Of a DNA stretch of 64,000 bases, positions 54,001 through 62,523 are shown piece after piece. Below the pieces are notes generated by a model that was not told where the DNA came from, searched no databases, and saw nothing but the letters and a program-made list of their open reading frames with translations. The position numbers and the translations under genes were made by a program. Location: positions 1-64,000 of the forward strand of contig DATNQD010000063.1 in NCBI GenBank assembly GCA_036702865.1, given 5' to 3'. How positions within the stretch are numbered: the first letter of the stretch is position 1; every line of letters begins with the position of its first letter. The DNA is from Trichocoleus sp. Lineage in GTDB: Bacteria; Cyanobacteriota; Cyanobacteriia; Elainellales; Elainellaceae.

Positions 54001-55059
54001 AACATTCTCGCGCCGATTTTGATGTCGATCGAGCTACTGCGAATAAAACTTGGTGATGATCAGAGTCAGCAATGGCTAGAAGTTTTGGAAACCAGTGCCC
54101 GACGCGGCTCAGACCTGATCAAACAAGTCCTTTCATTTGCGCGCGGGCTAGAGGGAGAACAGGGCATTTTGCAGGTTCGGCATTTGATCAACGAGGTCAA
54201 GCAAATTGTCGAAGAAACCTTCCCGCGATCGATTCGCATTGTCACAAATATCTCACAAGAACTTTGGACCGTTTGCGGTGATGCTACTCATCTGCATCAG
54301 GTATTAATGAACCTGTGTGTTAATGCGAGAGATGCAATGCCCCAAGGCGGCACGCTGACAATTGAGGCGGCGAATCTAGAAATTGACGAAGAGGTTGCCC
54401 GCAGCAATTTAGATGCTCAACCTGGAATGTACACCACAATTACCGTTGCCGATACGGGTGCTGGCATTCCATCTGACCTGCTCGATCGAATCTTCGAACC
54501 TTTCTTCACCACCAAAGAAGTTGGGAAAGGAACTGGTCTGGGGCTGTCCACTGTTTTGGCTATTGTGCGCAGCCACCGAGGATTTATTCTCGTTTCTAGT
54601 CAGCAGAACATCGGAACCCAGTTTCAGGTCTTTCTACCAGCAGTCGTTCAGGCGGAAGGGGTACTAGAGGAAGTGCCAGATTTATCAGTAGGTCGGGGCG
54701 AGTGGATTCTGCTGGTGGATGATGAAGCTTCGATTCGGCAAATCACCAAAGATACCCTTCAAACTTATAACTACCATGTTCTAACTGCCAGCGATGGTAT
54801 TGAGGCGATTGCCGTTTTTGCTCAACACCAGGACAAAATTCGTGCAGTCTTGATCGATATGATGATGCCCTCCCTGGATGGCGCAACCACAATTCGGACG
54901 CTGCAAAAATTTAAGCCCGGTGTCCCGATCGTCGCTTCCAGCGGCATGATCTCTAGCGATAGCTTAAACCATCGCATCGATGAAAATATTCCCTTTCTTG
55001 CCAAGCCCTACAGCACAGAAGCCCTACTCACTACCCTTCACAGAATGCTTCACCCTTAG
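51016..55059 (+). CDS. Membrane hybrid histidine kinase with GAF, PAS and cyanobacteriochrome-like GAF domains
   Basis: A 1347-residue hybrid kinase. Two helices (about 15-38 and 70-97) flank a short periplasmic loop. Cytosolic modules: GAF1 (118-292), PAS1 (295-412), PAS2 (415-545), PAS3 (550-655), GAF2 (667-845), PAS4 (855-975), HisKA with His992, HATPase (about 1090-1205) and receiver with Asp1281. GAF2 has the phytochrome/cyanobacteriochrome pattern 'LSPCHLTLLETFQIRANLVVP', with Cys772-His773 at the bilin attachment position; the second-Cys DXCF motif is DSFF (741-744). So GAF2 may bind bilin, unlike GAF1. PAS4-to-receiver closely matches the kinase at 38.6 kb. Confidence 0.85.
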   Translation: MGSGQQSSWKQIRAQSLGFAIALGLGLSIGTVWMSRLLDPIESALQQVILYQDKLPLDSSVFVQVHRLRLLRTAFLVSGLSASWLLALTLLLGQFFPVRFKQRHSAQPLPPAETDSSKERLLQVHQQLLEMIATGASLQAVLDGLAETAEAHFREMFCSISLLEPDGLHLQQGTAPRLPNDYSPIDEFFLASRLSPCGAAAFPSQTVIVSDIATDPRWPELQDLALSHPLRACWSTPILSNKNSNKNQVLGMVALYCPEPRSPALEDIELLNTISHLAGIAIEQRQSEAELQQREAHIRAIFEAEPECVKLMTAEGILLEINAAGLSMLEAEQAEAVIGQSVYPLITPEYRDRFKAFNQYICAGNRGSLEFELISYQGKRRWMETHAVPLRNPTDGSIAHLAITRDITQRKQIEAALRESEERWQLALRGNNDGIWDWNLKTNEVFHSSRWKSMLGYTDDDLLNCLNAWSERVHPDDLDRVTQKVQAHLQQQTSFYISEHRMRCKDGSYRWILDRGQALWDEQGTPIRMVGSHTDITERKQAEEDLRQQKELLQTIFDHVPVMLTFFNSEGRMIRSNREWEKVMSWKLEELPEDIDLLKEFYPDPTDRQEAIRFIAAADKQWRDFKTQIRTGEVIDTTWANLRLSDGSTIGIGQDITHRKQAEAALQHQADQSRLVTEITQHIRQSLQLEDVLNTAVLEVRKFLQCDRVLIYRFQEDWSGQVVVESVEPQYPTILGTTIADSFFKNGIVRQSYAQGQIMAEPDVYKAQLSPCHLTLLETFQIRANLVVPILQEEALWGLLVANQCAEPRQWQLHEIDLLRQLATQLEIAIHQSQLFRQVQAELHERERAEQKIREQAALLDVATDAILVRDLNHHILYWNKGAEQLYGWRAEEAIGRIVSELLYQHSSSLPPEVYQILLERGEWRGELQHVTKNGQDITVESRWTLVQAASGQPKAVLMVNTDITQKKLLERQFLRSQRMESIGTLAGGIAHDLNNILAPILMSIELLRIKLGDDQSQQWLEVLETSARRGSDLIKQVLSFARGLEGEQGILQVRHLINEVKQIVEETFPRSIRIVTNISQELWTVCGDATHLHQVLMNLCVNARDAMPQGGTLTIEAANLEIDEEVARSNLDAQPGMYTTITVADTGAGIPSDLLDRIFEPFFTTKEVGKGTGLGLSTVLAIVRSHRGFILVSSQQNIGTQFQVFLPAVVQAEGVLEEVPDLSVGRGEWILLVDDEASIRQITKDTLQTYNYHVLTASDGIEAIAVFAQHQDKIRAVLIDMMMPSLDGATTIRTLQKFKPGVPIVASSGMISSDSLNHRIDENIPFLAKPYSTEALLTTLHRMLHP

Positions 55060-55080
55060 CGATCCCGGATTCTTGCCGAT

Positions 55081-55105
55081 AAAAAAAGCAGGCGTTTTGC
55101 CTGCT
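55081..55105 (-). terminator. Rho-independent terminator of the aminotransferase gene
   Basis: On the minus strand AGCAGGC-AAAAC-GCCTGCT is followed by seven T. The plus-strand kinase gene that ends 22 bases away has no T-run after the same stem. Confidence 0.85.
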
Positions 55106-55149
55106 AATCAGAATTAAAAATTGCCGTAAAAAACGACAGCTTAAGAACC

Positions 55150-56304
55150 CTAACCCTGGCTCAAAACACGGGCTGCTGCTGCAACACCTGCTCCGGCATT
55201 CAGGTTTTCGTAACCCACTTCTTGCAGGGCTGCCTCGATCGCCCCAACTGCAGTCAGGATATCTCGATCGCAAACAAAGCCCAGATGCCCAATGCGGAAA
55301 ATCTTGCCCTTGAGATGATCTTGTCCACCTGCCAGCGCAATATCAAACTTCTTCCGCAGAATCGATCGAATTTGCTCTGAATCCACATTCACGGGCGCAA
55401 CGGCAGTGATCGCAGGGCTGGCAGCATGATCTGCGGCAAACAGCGGCATTCCCAGCGCTTTCATCGCGGCGCGAGTGGCATTAGTATGGCGCTGATGACG
55501 GGCAAAAATACTTTCTAGCCCTTCTGCCTGCATCATTTTTAGGGCAACTTGAAGCCCAAAGAACATATTGACGGGCGGCGTGAAAGGAGTGCTGTTTTTA
55601 GCGGCGTCCTTGCGATATTTACCCAAATCCAGGTAGAAGCGGGGTAGTTTTGCGGTTTCGTATGCTTTCCAGGCTTTAGCACTCACCGATACAAAGCCCA
55701 ACCCAGGTGGCAGCATATAGCCCTTCTGGGAACCTGAACCTACTACATCTAAGCCCCAGGCATCGATCGGCACATTTGCAGCACCCAAACTGGTCACGGC
55801 ATCGACAATAATCAGGGCTTCGCCATGCGCTTTAACGTGACGATTGATCGTCTCCAGGTCGTTCAAAACGCCAGTGGAAGTTTCACTATGCGTCAGGATG
55901 ACGGCTTTGATTTGCTTAGCCGTATCTGCTTCCAGACGGTTGCGGAATTCTTCAGGATCAAGCTGTTTGCCCCACTCAGCGGTGATGGAATCAACGGTTA
56001 AGCCATAGGTTTCACAAACCTTTGCCCAGCGCTCGCCAAACTTACCATTGTTTCCCACTAAAACTCGATCGCCCGGACTGAGGAAGTTAACAATTCCCGC
56101 TTCCATTGCTCCGGTTCCGCTGGCGGCAAGGATCAGCACATCATTTTGCGTTTGGTGCAGCCACTTCAATCCCTGGGTCACTTCTGCCATGATCTTGCCG
56201 AAGTCGCCGCTTCGGTGTCCGATCGGGTGCTTCGCCATCGCCAGCAATACCTGTTCAGGTACGGGCGTTGGACCCGGGATCATTAACATCAACTTATCGT
56301 CCAT
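55150..56304 (-). CDS. Serine/alanine-glyoxylate aminotransferase
   Basis: A 384-residue class V PLP enzyme that transaminates glyoxylate in photorespiration, producing glycine. The PLP lysine is Lys194 in GSQKGYMLPPG, with 'AASGTGAMEAG', 'VGNNGKFGERW' and 'IVDAVTSLG' as cofactor-binding blocks. In cyanobacteria this protein has sometimes been annotated as a small hydrogenase subunit because of an old purification. It has its own terminator. The last ~20 residues (AGVAAAARVLSQG) are low-complexity and species-specific. Confidence 0.9.
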   Translation of the reverse strand: MDDKLMLMIPGPTPVPEQVLLAMAKHPIGHRSGDFGKIMAEVTQGLKWLHQTQNDVLILAASGTGAMEAGIVNFLSPGDRVLVGNNGKFGERWAKVCETYGLTVDSITAEWGKQLDPEEFRNRLEADTAKQIKAVILTHSETSTGVLNDLETINRHVKAHGEALIIVDAVTSLGAANVPIDAWGLDVVGSGSQKGYMLPPGLGFVSVSAKAWKAYETAKLPRFYLDLGKYRKDAAKNSTPFTPPVNMFFGLQVALKMMQAEGLESIFARHQRHTNATRAAMKALGMPLFAADHAASPAITAVAPVNVDSEQIRSILRKKFDIALAGGQDHLKGKIFRIGHLGFVCDRDILTAVGAIEAALQEVGYENLNAGAGVAAAARVLSQG

Positions 56305-56439
56305 CGCTCTGTCCTGCTACTCTGTCCTTAGTCGAGGGGTCTATCTGTCTGCAGATATACAAACCACGATGATACAACTTTTCCCAGTCTTCATCACTTT
56401 GTCGCTATCTGTAACATAGCCGTAACATTTTAGCTGAGG

Positions 56440-57726
56440 TTAGATCCGGGTACCATCTTCCATCGTTTGGGAGCGTCGCTTGACCAGAAACTCAGGCAGT
56501 TCTACGGTCGTCAGGCGGGACATCGGCAATGTTGAAGGTTCATTGATTTGGGTGGCGGCTGCTTGGAGGGCGTTTAGTAAGTCTTCTGGAACTGGAATTG
56601 TGGGGTCAGCCGCATGGTGATTTAGGAGTTGCTGCACCAGTGATTTGAGATGCGACTGTTGGTTATGGCTACGGTGATAGCGGTCTTTCCAATACTGCAC
56701 GGCAGTTTCATATTCTGTGGCTTGCTGCGCCTGATGCAAAATCTGCTCTTGCATCTCAGCCATCTGCTCTTCTAGTTCAGTGACGCGCCCTTGCAGTCGA
56801 TCGCGCTCGGTTTCAAGTTCCTGGTTGCGCTGCTGCCAGCGGCTTTGCTGAATTGTATGCTGTGTCAGTTGGCTTTCCAGTTCCCCAATCTGCCGACGAG
56901 CCGCTTCCAGATCTGACTGTGCAGAAGATTGAATCACTCTCGTTTGAGGAACGATCGTCTGTTGCCAGGCGGCGATCCGCTGCTGTTGTTCAACCAGAGA
57001 GGCTTGCACCCGCTCTAGCTGGCTTTCTAGGTGGGCATAGCTGGTTTCCTGCTGGCACAAATGCACCGAAAGCTCATGGATTTGCTCTTGAGCAATTTCA
57101 AGCTGCCCCTGGAGCGTCGCCGAAAGGCTGCGGGCTGTCAGAGTAACAGACTCTAGCTCAACGACGCGCTGCTGTCTGGAATCAAGCGCATTCTGTAAAT
57201 CTTGAATCTGTTTGTTGAGGCGTTGCCGCTGCGTTTGGTTTTCCAGTTGGTCTTGGGCAATCCGCAACCGCAGTCGCTCGACTTCTTTTTGCTGTGCCTG
57301 GGTGATTCCCTCGATCGACTGGAGTAGTTCTTGAATTGCCTGATCGCGCTGCTGGGTTTCAACAGTTTGAAGGTCAAGCGCCTGCTGCTGTTCGGCAAGC
57401 TGAAGTTTGAGTCGGGCGATCGCCTGCTGTTGAACCTGAGCAAATTCTTCAGTCGCAGCAAGCTGGGTTTCGAGGATGTACTGTTCCTGGAGCTGCACCC
57501 GCAATTCATCCAAACAGGCAAGTGCTTGATCGAGCGCCTGTTCCAGATGGTAAATGCGATCGACCCGTTCTTGGTCAAGGGTTTGCGCCTGAGCAAGATC
57601 ATCTAGCACTGCCTGATAGTCTGCCAGCGTCAGCGCCAGATTTTGCTCCCCAGATGCCAGTGGCGAGGATTGAGCTTCAAGGGATTGAGGGACAATGCAA
57701 TCAAGATCTGCGTCAGGCTGTGACAC
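56440..57726 (-). CDS. Long coiled-coil protein
   Basis: The better start is GTG at 57726, six bases after GGAGG; a TTG at 57732 also opens the frame. The product has about 428 residues, nearly all a Gln/Leu/Glu-rich coiled coil (about 40-350) with heptads such as 'LERVQASLVEQQQRIAAW', then 'HNQQSHLKSLVQQLLNHHA' and a polar tail 'LPEFLVKRRSQTMEDG'. There is no signal peptide or transmembrane segment. Filament-forming or scaffold roles are known for some cyanobacterial coiled-coil proteins, but nothing ties this one to them. Confidence 0.7.
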   Translation of the reverse strand: MSQPDADLDCIVPQSLEAQSSPLASGEQNLALTLADYQAVLDDLAQAQTLDQERVDRIYHLEQALDQALACLDELRVQLQEQYILETQLAATEEFAQVQQQAIARLKLQLAEQQQALDLQTVETQQRDQAIQELLQSIEGITQAQQKEVERLRLRIAQDQLENQTQRQRLNKQIQDLQNALDSRQQRVVELESVTLTARSLSATLQGQLEIAQEQIHELSVHLCQQETSYAHLESQLERVQASLVEQQQRIAAWQQTIVPQTRVIQSSAQSDLEAARRQIGELESQLTQHTIQQSRWQQRNQELETERDRLQGRVTELEEQMAEMQEQILHQAQQATEYETAVQYWKDRYHRSHNQQSHLKSLVQQLLNHHAADPTIPVPEDLLNALQAAATQINEPSTLPMSRLTTVELPEFLVKRRSQTMEDGTRI

Positions 57727-57899
57727 TCCCAACCTCCAGGGAATTCACACAGGGATTACCGAGGCGATATTGCTCAACAGTCTACCGGATGAATCCTGAA
57801 CTAGCACTCATCCAGACAAGAATTCTTGTACGACGGAGTAAAACTCTGCCATAACCCGTCTAAAGAGTGCCGTTTCAGCAGTTCTGGAGAATTTGTCGT

Positions 57900-58178
57900 T
57901 CAGCACAAGTCTGGAGAAACGGGAGGAGTGACCGCAGGCGTAACAGGATTGGCACTTCCCTGATTAAGCGACCAGCGGTAGTCGATCGGCTGGTTTAACC
58001 GTTTACAGCTTTCCTCAATCTGCTTTTGCTGGCTAAGAGCCTTCCGCAGTGTGATGATGAGCTCATGAACTTGCTCTTGTTGCGGCGATCGATAGCCGAC
58101 TGCCTGCATAGTCTGGCGTTCCAGCAGTTGCAACAGTAACTCGTAGTGAATATGAGATGGAAGAGGGATAGGCTCCAT
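57900..58178 (-). CDS. DUF5340 small protein
   Basis: A 92-residue protein beginning 'MEPIPLPSHIHYELLLQLLERQTM', the conserved core of cyanobacterial DUF5340, with a C-terminal Pro/Ser tail. All-helical, no motif. Located between the coiled-coil gene and trpC on the same strand; possibly co-transcribed. Function unknown. Confidence 0.75.
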   Translation of the reverse strand: MEPIPLPSHIHYELLLQLLERQTMQAVGYRSPQQEQVHELIITLRKALSQQKQIEESCKRLNQPIDYRWSLNQGSANPVTPAVTPPVSPDLC

Positions 58179-58253
58179 GCAACCTGGGTTTACGGAAGGT
58201 AAATGAATCTAAACATAATCCTAAGTATGCACCCAAATTTCAAGGCAGGCGAG

Positions 58254-59162
58254 TTAGATGCTCTCAGAACTAGCCACTCCTTCAGCAAAGAGAGCACCGA
58301 TCGCGGCGGCTGGGTCAGGTTGCCTCACCAAAGATTCGCCGATCAATACTGCTCCTGCTCCTGCTCTCTGAACGCGCTGTAAGTCTTCGCTATTGTGGAT
58401 TCCAGACTCACTGACAACCAGAATGTTTTGAGCCTGGAGGCGATCGGCACTGGTTGCTAGGATGTCGCAGGTGGTTTGCAGATCCACTGAAAAGTTCTCC
58501 AAATTGCGGTTGTTAATCCCAATTAGAGAGACCCCTTCCAATGCCAGAACCCGATCCATTTCTGCCTGGGTATGCACCTCAATTAGGGCTGTCATGTCCA
58601 GTTTACGGGCAATCTTGAGAAAATACTGCAAGTCTTTGTCTGGCAGAATTGCGGCAATCAACAGCACTGCATCTGCTCCATTCAGCCTGGCTAGATAGAT
58701 CTGATAGGGATATATCAAGAAATCCTTACAAAGCAGCGGCACATCGACCGATGATCGCACTCGCTTTAGGTTCTCAAAACTGCCCTGGAAGAATTTTTCG
58801 TCTGTCAAAACTGAAATACAGGCAGCTCCGCCTTGAACATAAGACTGGGCGATCGAAACAGGATCAAAGTCTTCCCGCAACACTCCTTTGCTGGGAGAGG
58901 CTTTTTTTACTTCCGCAATCAGAGCAGGCTGCTTTTTTGCCTGACGCAGGGAAGCAACGAAGTCGTGAGTCGGAGGAGCATCGGCAATCTGTTTCTGAAG
59001 TTCCATCAGGGGCACGCGCTCGCGCATCTGGTCAACTTCTTTTTCTTTCTGCCAGACAATTTCTTCCAGGATGTGCTTTGGCTCAGCATCCGGCACCTTG
59101 GTCTGATAGCGTAAGTATTCAATAGCGACAGCCGGATTAGGTTGACGGCGGCGAATCTGCAT
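58254..59162 (-). CDS. trpC: Indole-3-glycerol phosphate synthase
   Basis: TrpC catalyses ring closure in tryptophan synthesis. The 302 residues carry an N-terminal cyanobacterial extension ('[39 protein letters not shown]' region) followed by the (beta/alpha)8 barrel with '[11 protein letters not shown]', '[11 protein letters not shown]', '[11 protein letters not shown]', '[11 protein letters not shown]' and 'VSESGIHN'. The active-site lysines and glutamates are present. It starts 36 bp after lpdA ends, and the pair is likely one transcript. Confidence 0.93.
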   Translation of the reverse strand: MQIRRRQPNPAVAIEYLRYQTKVPDAEPKHILEEIVWQKEKEVDQMRERVPLMELQKQIADAPPTHDFVASLRQAKKQPALIAEVKKASPSKGVLREDFDPVSIAQSYVQGGAACISVLTDEKFFQGSFENLKRVRSSVDVPLLCKDFLIYPYQIYLARLNGADAVLLIAAILPDKDLQYFLKIARKLDMTALIEVHTQAEMDRVLALEGVSLIGINNRNLENFSVDLQTTCDILATSADRLQAQNILVVSESGIHNSEDLQRVQRAGAGAVLIGESLVRQPDPAAAIGALFAEGVASSESI

Positions 59163-59198
59163 AGGGAGTGAATTGGGTGAGTGAGGATTGAGGGTGGG

Positions 59199-60632
59199 TT
59201 AGTGAGCTGAGACAGCCCGCTTAAAGGCTTCGTCTAGCACTTCAGAGAGGGTGGGGTGCGTATGGACGTTGAAGGCAAGTTCCCGCACCGATCGCCGTTC
59301 TGCAATTGCGTTGGCAGCTTCTTGAATCAGGTCGGAAGCATGAAGCCCCAGGATGTGCACACCGAGCAGTTCGCCTGTATCGTCTCGATAGATAATTTTT
59401 GCTAACCCATCGGTTTCGCCTTCTGCGATCGCCTTTGAGTTGCCTTTGAAGTAAGAACGACTGGTCGCAACTTTGAAGCCTTCTGCCTCTGCCAGTTCCT
59501 TTGCCTGGGGTTCGGTCAGCCCCACAAAACTGACTTCTGGATGGGTAAAGGCAGCTGCCGGGATACTGCGATAATCCACCTTACGGTCTCGACCACAGAT
59601 ATTTTCAACTGCAACAATGCCCTGAGCTGAAGCTGCGTGAGCCAGCATCATTTTGCCGGTGGCATCGCCGATCGCCCAGAGATGTGGGACAGGTTCACCC
59701 GCAACCAATACTTCCATCTTGTCGTTGACTGGAATAAAGCCTCGGCGATCGAGTTCGACGCTCACTGACTCTAGGCCCAAATTTTTTGTTGCCGGAATTC
59801 GTCCCGTTGCCACCAGGCAAGCATCCACTTCCAGAACGTCTACCACTTCCTTCGTTTTGGCATCTGCCAGTTCAATGGTCACAGGCGAACCTGGAATCAC
59901 TCGCTTTGCCAGAACTCCCACCTTCGTTTCGATATCGCGTGGAGCAATCAGGACGCGCTGCGCTTGCTTAGCAATATCGGGGTCAAACCCAGGCATCAGC
60001 TGATCGAGTGCTTCAATCATGGTCACTTCGCTGCCCAAGGCTGTATAGACATCAGCAAACTCTAGCCCAATGTAGCCGCTGCCGATGACTGCAATCCAAC
60101 TGGGCAGTTGCTCTAATCTAACGCCATCATCGCTTGTGAAAACCGTCTTGCCGTCGATTTCAATGCCAGGAGGAACGAAAGGGATCGATCCCGCTGAAAT
60201 CATAATGTCTTTGCCAGTGATGGTCTTTTCACCTGCATCCGTTGTCACCGTTACCTTTTGCGGTCCGGCAACCTTGCCCCAACCTCGGATCGTATCGACG
60301 CCAAGTCGTTTGAGGCTATTGGTCAAATCTTCTCGAATTTTGCGAACCAAATTATTCGCGTGCTCAGCGATCGCCTGCCGCTCAAAGGAAACATTCTGGA
60401 CTTGAATACCCAGTGCTTGCAGATGGTGAGCATCCCGCAACTCGCGCACTCGCCCTGAAGCAGCAAGCAGGGCTTTCGAGGGAATACAGCCGCGATTCAC
60501 ACAGGTTCCACCCATATCCCCTGCTTCGATAATGGCGGTCTTCAGTCCACAACTGACAGCATGAAGGGCAGCTCCATGTCCACCAACTCCAGCACCGACA
60601 ATAACCAGGTCGTAATCGAATCCGTGACTCAC
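59199..60632 (-). CDS. lpdA: Dihydrolipoamide dehydrogenase
   Basis: The E3 component of pyruvate dehydrogenase and the glycine cleavage system. The 477-residue flavoprotein has the FAD site '[15 protein letters not shown]', the redox-active pair in GGTCVNRGC (Cys44, Cys49), the NAD site '[14 protein letters not shown]', '[15 protein letters not shown]', and the His-Glu dimer-interface motif '[13 protein letters not shown]' with catalytic His. All complete. Confidence 0.94.
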   Translation of the reverse strand: MSHGFDYDLVIVGAGVGGHGAALHAVSCGLKTAIIEAGDMGGTCVNRGCIPSKALLAASGRVRELRDAHHLQALGIQVQNVSFERQAIAEHANNLVRKIREDLTNSLKRLGVDTIRGWGKVAGPQKVTVTTDAGEKTITGKDIMISAGSIPFVPPGIEIDGKTVFTSDDGVRLEQLPSWIAVIGSGYIGLEFADVYTALGSEVTMIEALDQLMPGFDPDIAKQAQRVLIAPRDIETKVGVLAKRVIPGSPVTIELADAKTKEVVDVLEVDACLVATGRIPATKNLGLESVSVELDRRGFIPVNDKMEVLVAGEPVPHLWAIGDATGKMMLAHAASAQGIVAVENICGRDRKVDYRSIPAAAFTHPEVSFVGLTEPQAKELAEAEGFKVATSRSYFKGNSKAIAEGETDGLAKIIYRDDTGELLGVHILGLHASDLIQEAANAIAERRSVRELAFNVHTHPTLSEVLDEAFKRAVSAH

Positions 60633-60864
60633 TTCTCTCTTCCTTTGGGTACTTTGGGGTACTGCTCAGTCTCCTATTGTCTGCGGTTTGGGGGTGATTA
60701 GACAACTCCCAACAATTCCCAACTAAGGTTCCAACTAGGGATGAGGGACGAGGAAGAGAGGGTGGACGGAGGAGAGAGGATGCAACAGGTTCCGTGATTG
60801 TACTCGGTGATGCCTGCAGCGAATTGGGAATTCTAGGGAGGATAAATTTGGGTTGATTATCGCT

Positions 60865-61122
60865 ATGGATCAACATCAGCAGGAGTTACGTCGGGCTGCC
60901 CTAGAGGCATTTATGGCATCGCTGGAGCAGTTAGAAGATGCGATGGAGTCGTCCCATCTGGAAACGGCTGATGTTTTGCCAACCCTTGATCGCGCATTAC
61001 CAAAGACAGAACCGCTTGCCGCTTCTAATCTGGATGCTCTTAATCTAGATGCGCTGGCTCTCGAAGCTGCTGCTGCGGATATCGAACAATTTATACAGGC
61101 AAAAAAAGCTGAGGAAAAATGA
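60865..61122 (+). CDS. Small helical cyanobacterial protein
   Basis: Preferred start is ATG 60865 (MDQHQQELRRAALEAFMASLEQL), giving 85 residues; a TTG four codons upstream (60853) lacks a ribosome site. Acidic, helical, Ala-rich, with a repeat-like 'LDALNLDALALEAAAADIEQF' tail. Resembles small conserved cyanobacterial proteins of unknown function. It lies between lpdA and the methyltransferase gene, convergent with the latter. Confidence 0.55.
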   Translation: MDQHQQELRRAALEAFMASLEQLEDAMESSHLETADVLPTLDRALPKTEPLAASNLDALNLDALALEAAAADIEQFIQAKKAEEK

Positions 61123-61139
61123 AAAGCAGGTGATAAGGG

Positions 61140-61982
61140 TTAAGCTTCCCCTTCCAGGGATCCCCCTGATTCCTCATCGCTGCCAAGACCCCTTTGCCGT
61201 TTTGCTTCATACAGCATCAAAGCAGCGGCGATCGCTACGTTCAATGATTCGACACCGGGAGCCAGCGGAATGCGGACGGTGACATCGGCGAGGGCTGCCA
61301 GGTTGGCAGAAAGTCCGGCGCCTTCGTTACCCAGGAGAATTAAGCTGGGGTGGGTCAGGTCTACTTCCCAGTAGGTAAGGGTTGCATTGGGTAGGGTGGC
61401 GATGACCTGAACGCCCTGTGCCTGAAACTGCTGAATGTCTGCTTTTAAGTCAGCGGTGACAGTCATGGGTAGGCGAAACCATTGACCAGCGGTCGATCGC
61501 AGCACCTTGGGATGATCGAGATCGACGCTATCTTCTGTGAGCCACAACCCATTCACGCCAGCAGCGGCGGCAGTTCGGATCACAGTGCCTAAATTTCCGG
61601 GGTCTTGCAACGTTTCCAGGGCAATACCCAGACTAATGTTATGTCCAATGGTCGGTTGAGTGACCCGCTGCGCCGTCGCAACGACTCCATCTGGATTGAC
61701 GGTTGTGGCAATGGCTTGTAAGACTTCCTCACTGACGAGTTCCGATCGCGCTGCCCGTTCAAGCGCCGTTTCCCACAGTTGCGGATGCTGGGCTTGCCAG
61801 TCGGGGGTGCAACAAATAACAGACAGCGGCAAGTCAACTGCACAGGCTTCTTCTAACAGGTGCGTCCCTTCCAGCAGAAATACACCCTGCTCTCGGCGAT
61901 CTTTTGCCCGGTGGAGTTTTCGCAGTTGCTTAATCAGAGGATTTTGTACGCTGGTCAACATTGTTTGATTTGCCTCCGCCAC
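61140..61982 (-). CDS. TrmH/SpoU-family RNA 2'-O-methyltransferase
   Basis: This 280-residue SPOUT methyltransferase methylates ribose 2'-OH in rRNA or tRNA. The N-terminal RNA-binding domain ('NPLIKQLRKLHRAKDRREQGVFLLEG') matches the RlmB/TsnR-type substrate domain, and the knot carries 'ALETLQDPGNLGTVIRTAAAAG', 'LILLGNEGAGLS' and 'IPLAPGVESLNVAIAAALMLYE', the three SPOUT motifs. The substrate is not decided by sequence. The gene is convergent with the small protein gene 17 bp away. Confidence 0.87.
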   Translation of the reverse strand: MAEANQTMLTSVQNPLIKQLRKLHRAKDRREQGVFLLEGTHLLEEACAVDLPLSVICCTPDWQAQHPQLWETALERAARSELVSEEVLQAIATTVNPDGVVATAQRVTQPTIGHNISLGIALETLQDPGNLGTVIRTAAAAGVNGLWLTEDSVDLDHPKVLRSTAGQWFRLPMTVTADLKADIQQFQAQGVQVIATLPNATLTYWEVDLTHPSLILLGNEGAGLSANLAALADVTVRIPLAPGVESLNVAIAAALMLYEAKRQRGLGSDEESGGSLEGEA

Positions 61983-62117
61983 ATCTGCCTTCCCAAAACT
62001 TCTGCCTTCCCAAAACTTATGTCAGCTTGCAGCAACAGTTGGCGGAAATGATCAAAATTTTATGATCAAGAGAGGTAAATTGATTAAGAATCTTTAAGAG
62101 TGAATCAATCAGTCCAA

Positions 62118-62152
62118 CAAAAAAGTCAGAAACCTAGATAAGCTTCTGACCA
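62118..62152 (-). terminator. Rho-independent terminator of tRNA-Leu
   Basis: On the minus strand GTCAGAAGCTTAT...GGTTTCTGAC forms a 7-bp stem followed by six T, about 35 bases past the tRNA 3' end. Confidence 0.75.
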
Positions 62153-62187
62153 TTTGAAGATTTAATCTTCAGATTAATTTTTGCTGA

Positions 62188-62271
62188 TGCGGAACCCGGG
62201 ACTTGAACCCGGAAGTCTTTGCAGACACTAGAACCTGAATCTAGCGCGTCTACCAATTCCGCCAGTTCCGC
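62188..62271 (-). tRNA. tRNA-Leu (CAG anticodon)
   Basis: The minus-strand sequence folds as a cloverleaf: acceptor GCGGAAC / GTTCCGC with discriminator A, D-arm 'TGGTAGACGC', anticodon stem CTAGA / TCTAG closing loop TTCAGGT with anticodon CAG, a long class II variable arm (TGTCTGCAAAGACT), and T-loop GGTTCAAGTCC. The variable arm and A73 identify leucine. CCA is not encoded. The 84-base gene lies alone between the methyltransferase and murA genes. Confidence 0.95.
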
Positions 62272-62523
62272 TGGCTTTTCTCGAACTTTGAGCGAAAATA
62301 AAGGTTGTTTCGCATCTCAGCCGCGATTTCTAATCTTGCCGCAAATTCCCCGATTCGTCAACTGGCGAGATTAAGATTTTGCTGATAGAAGAAACAAATT
62401 TGATATTTACGCTTTGCAAATGTTCAAACGCTCATTACACTCGTTCTGGACAATCTGAAACTTTCCGGTAGAATCAGTACCAAATTTGAAGACGATACAG
62501 CTGAAAACTGTACTCACTAGGTT

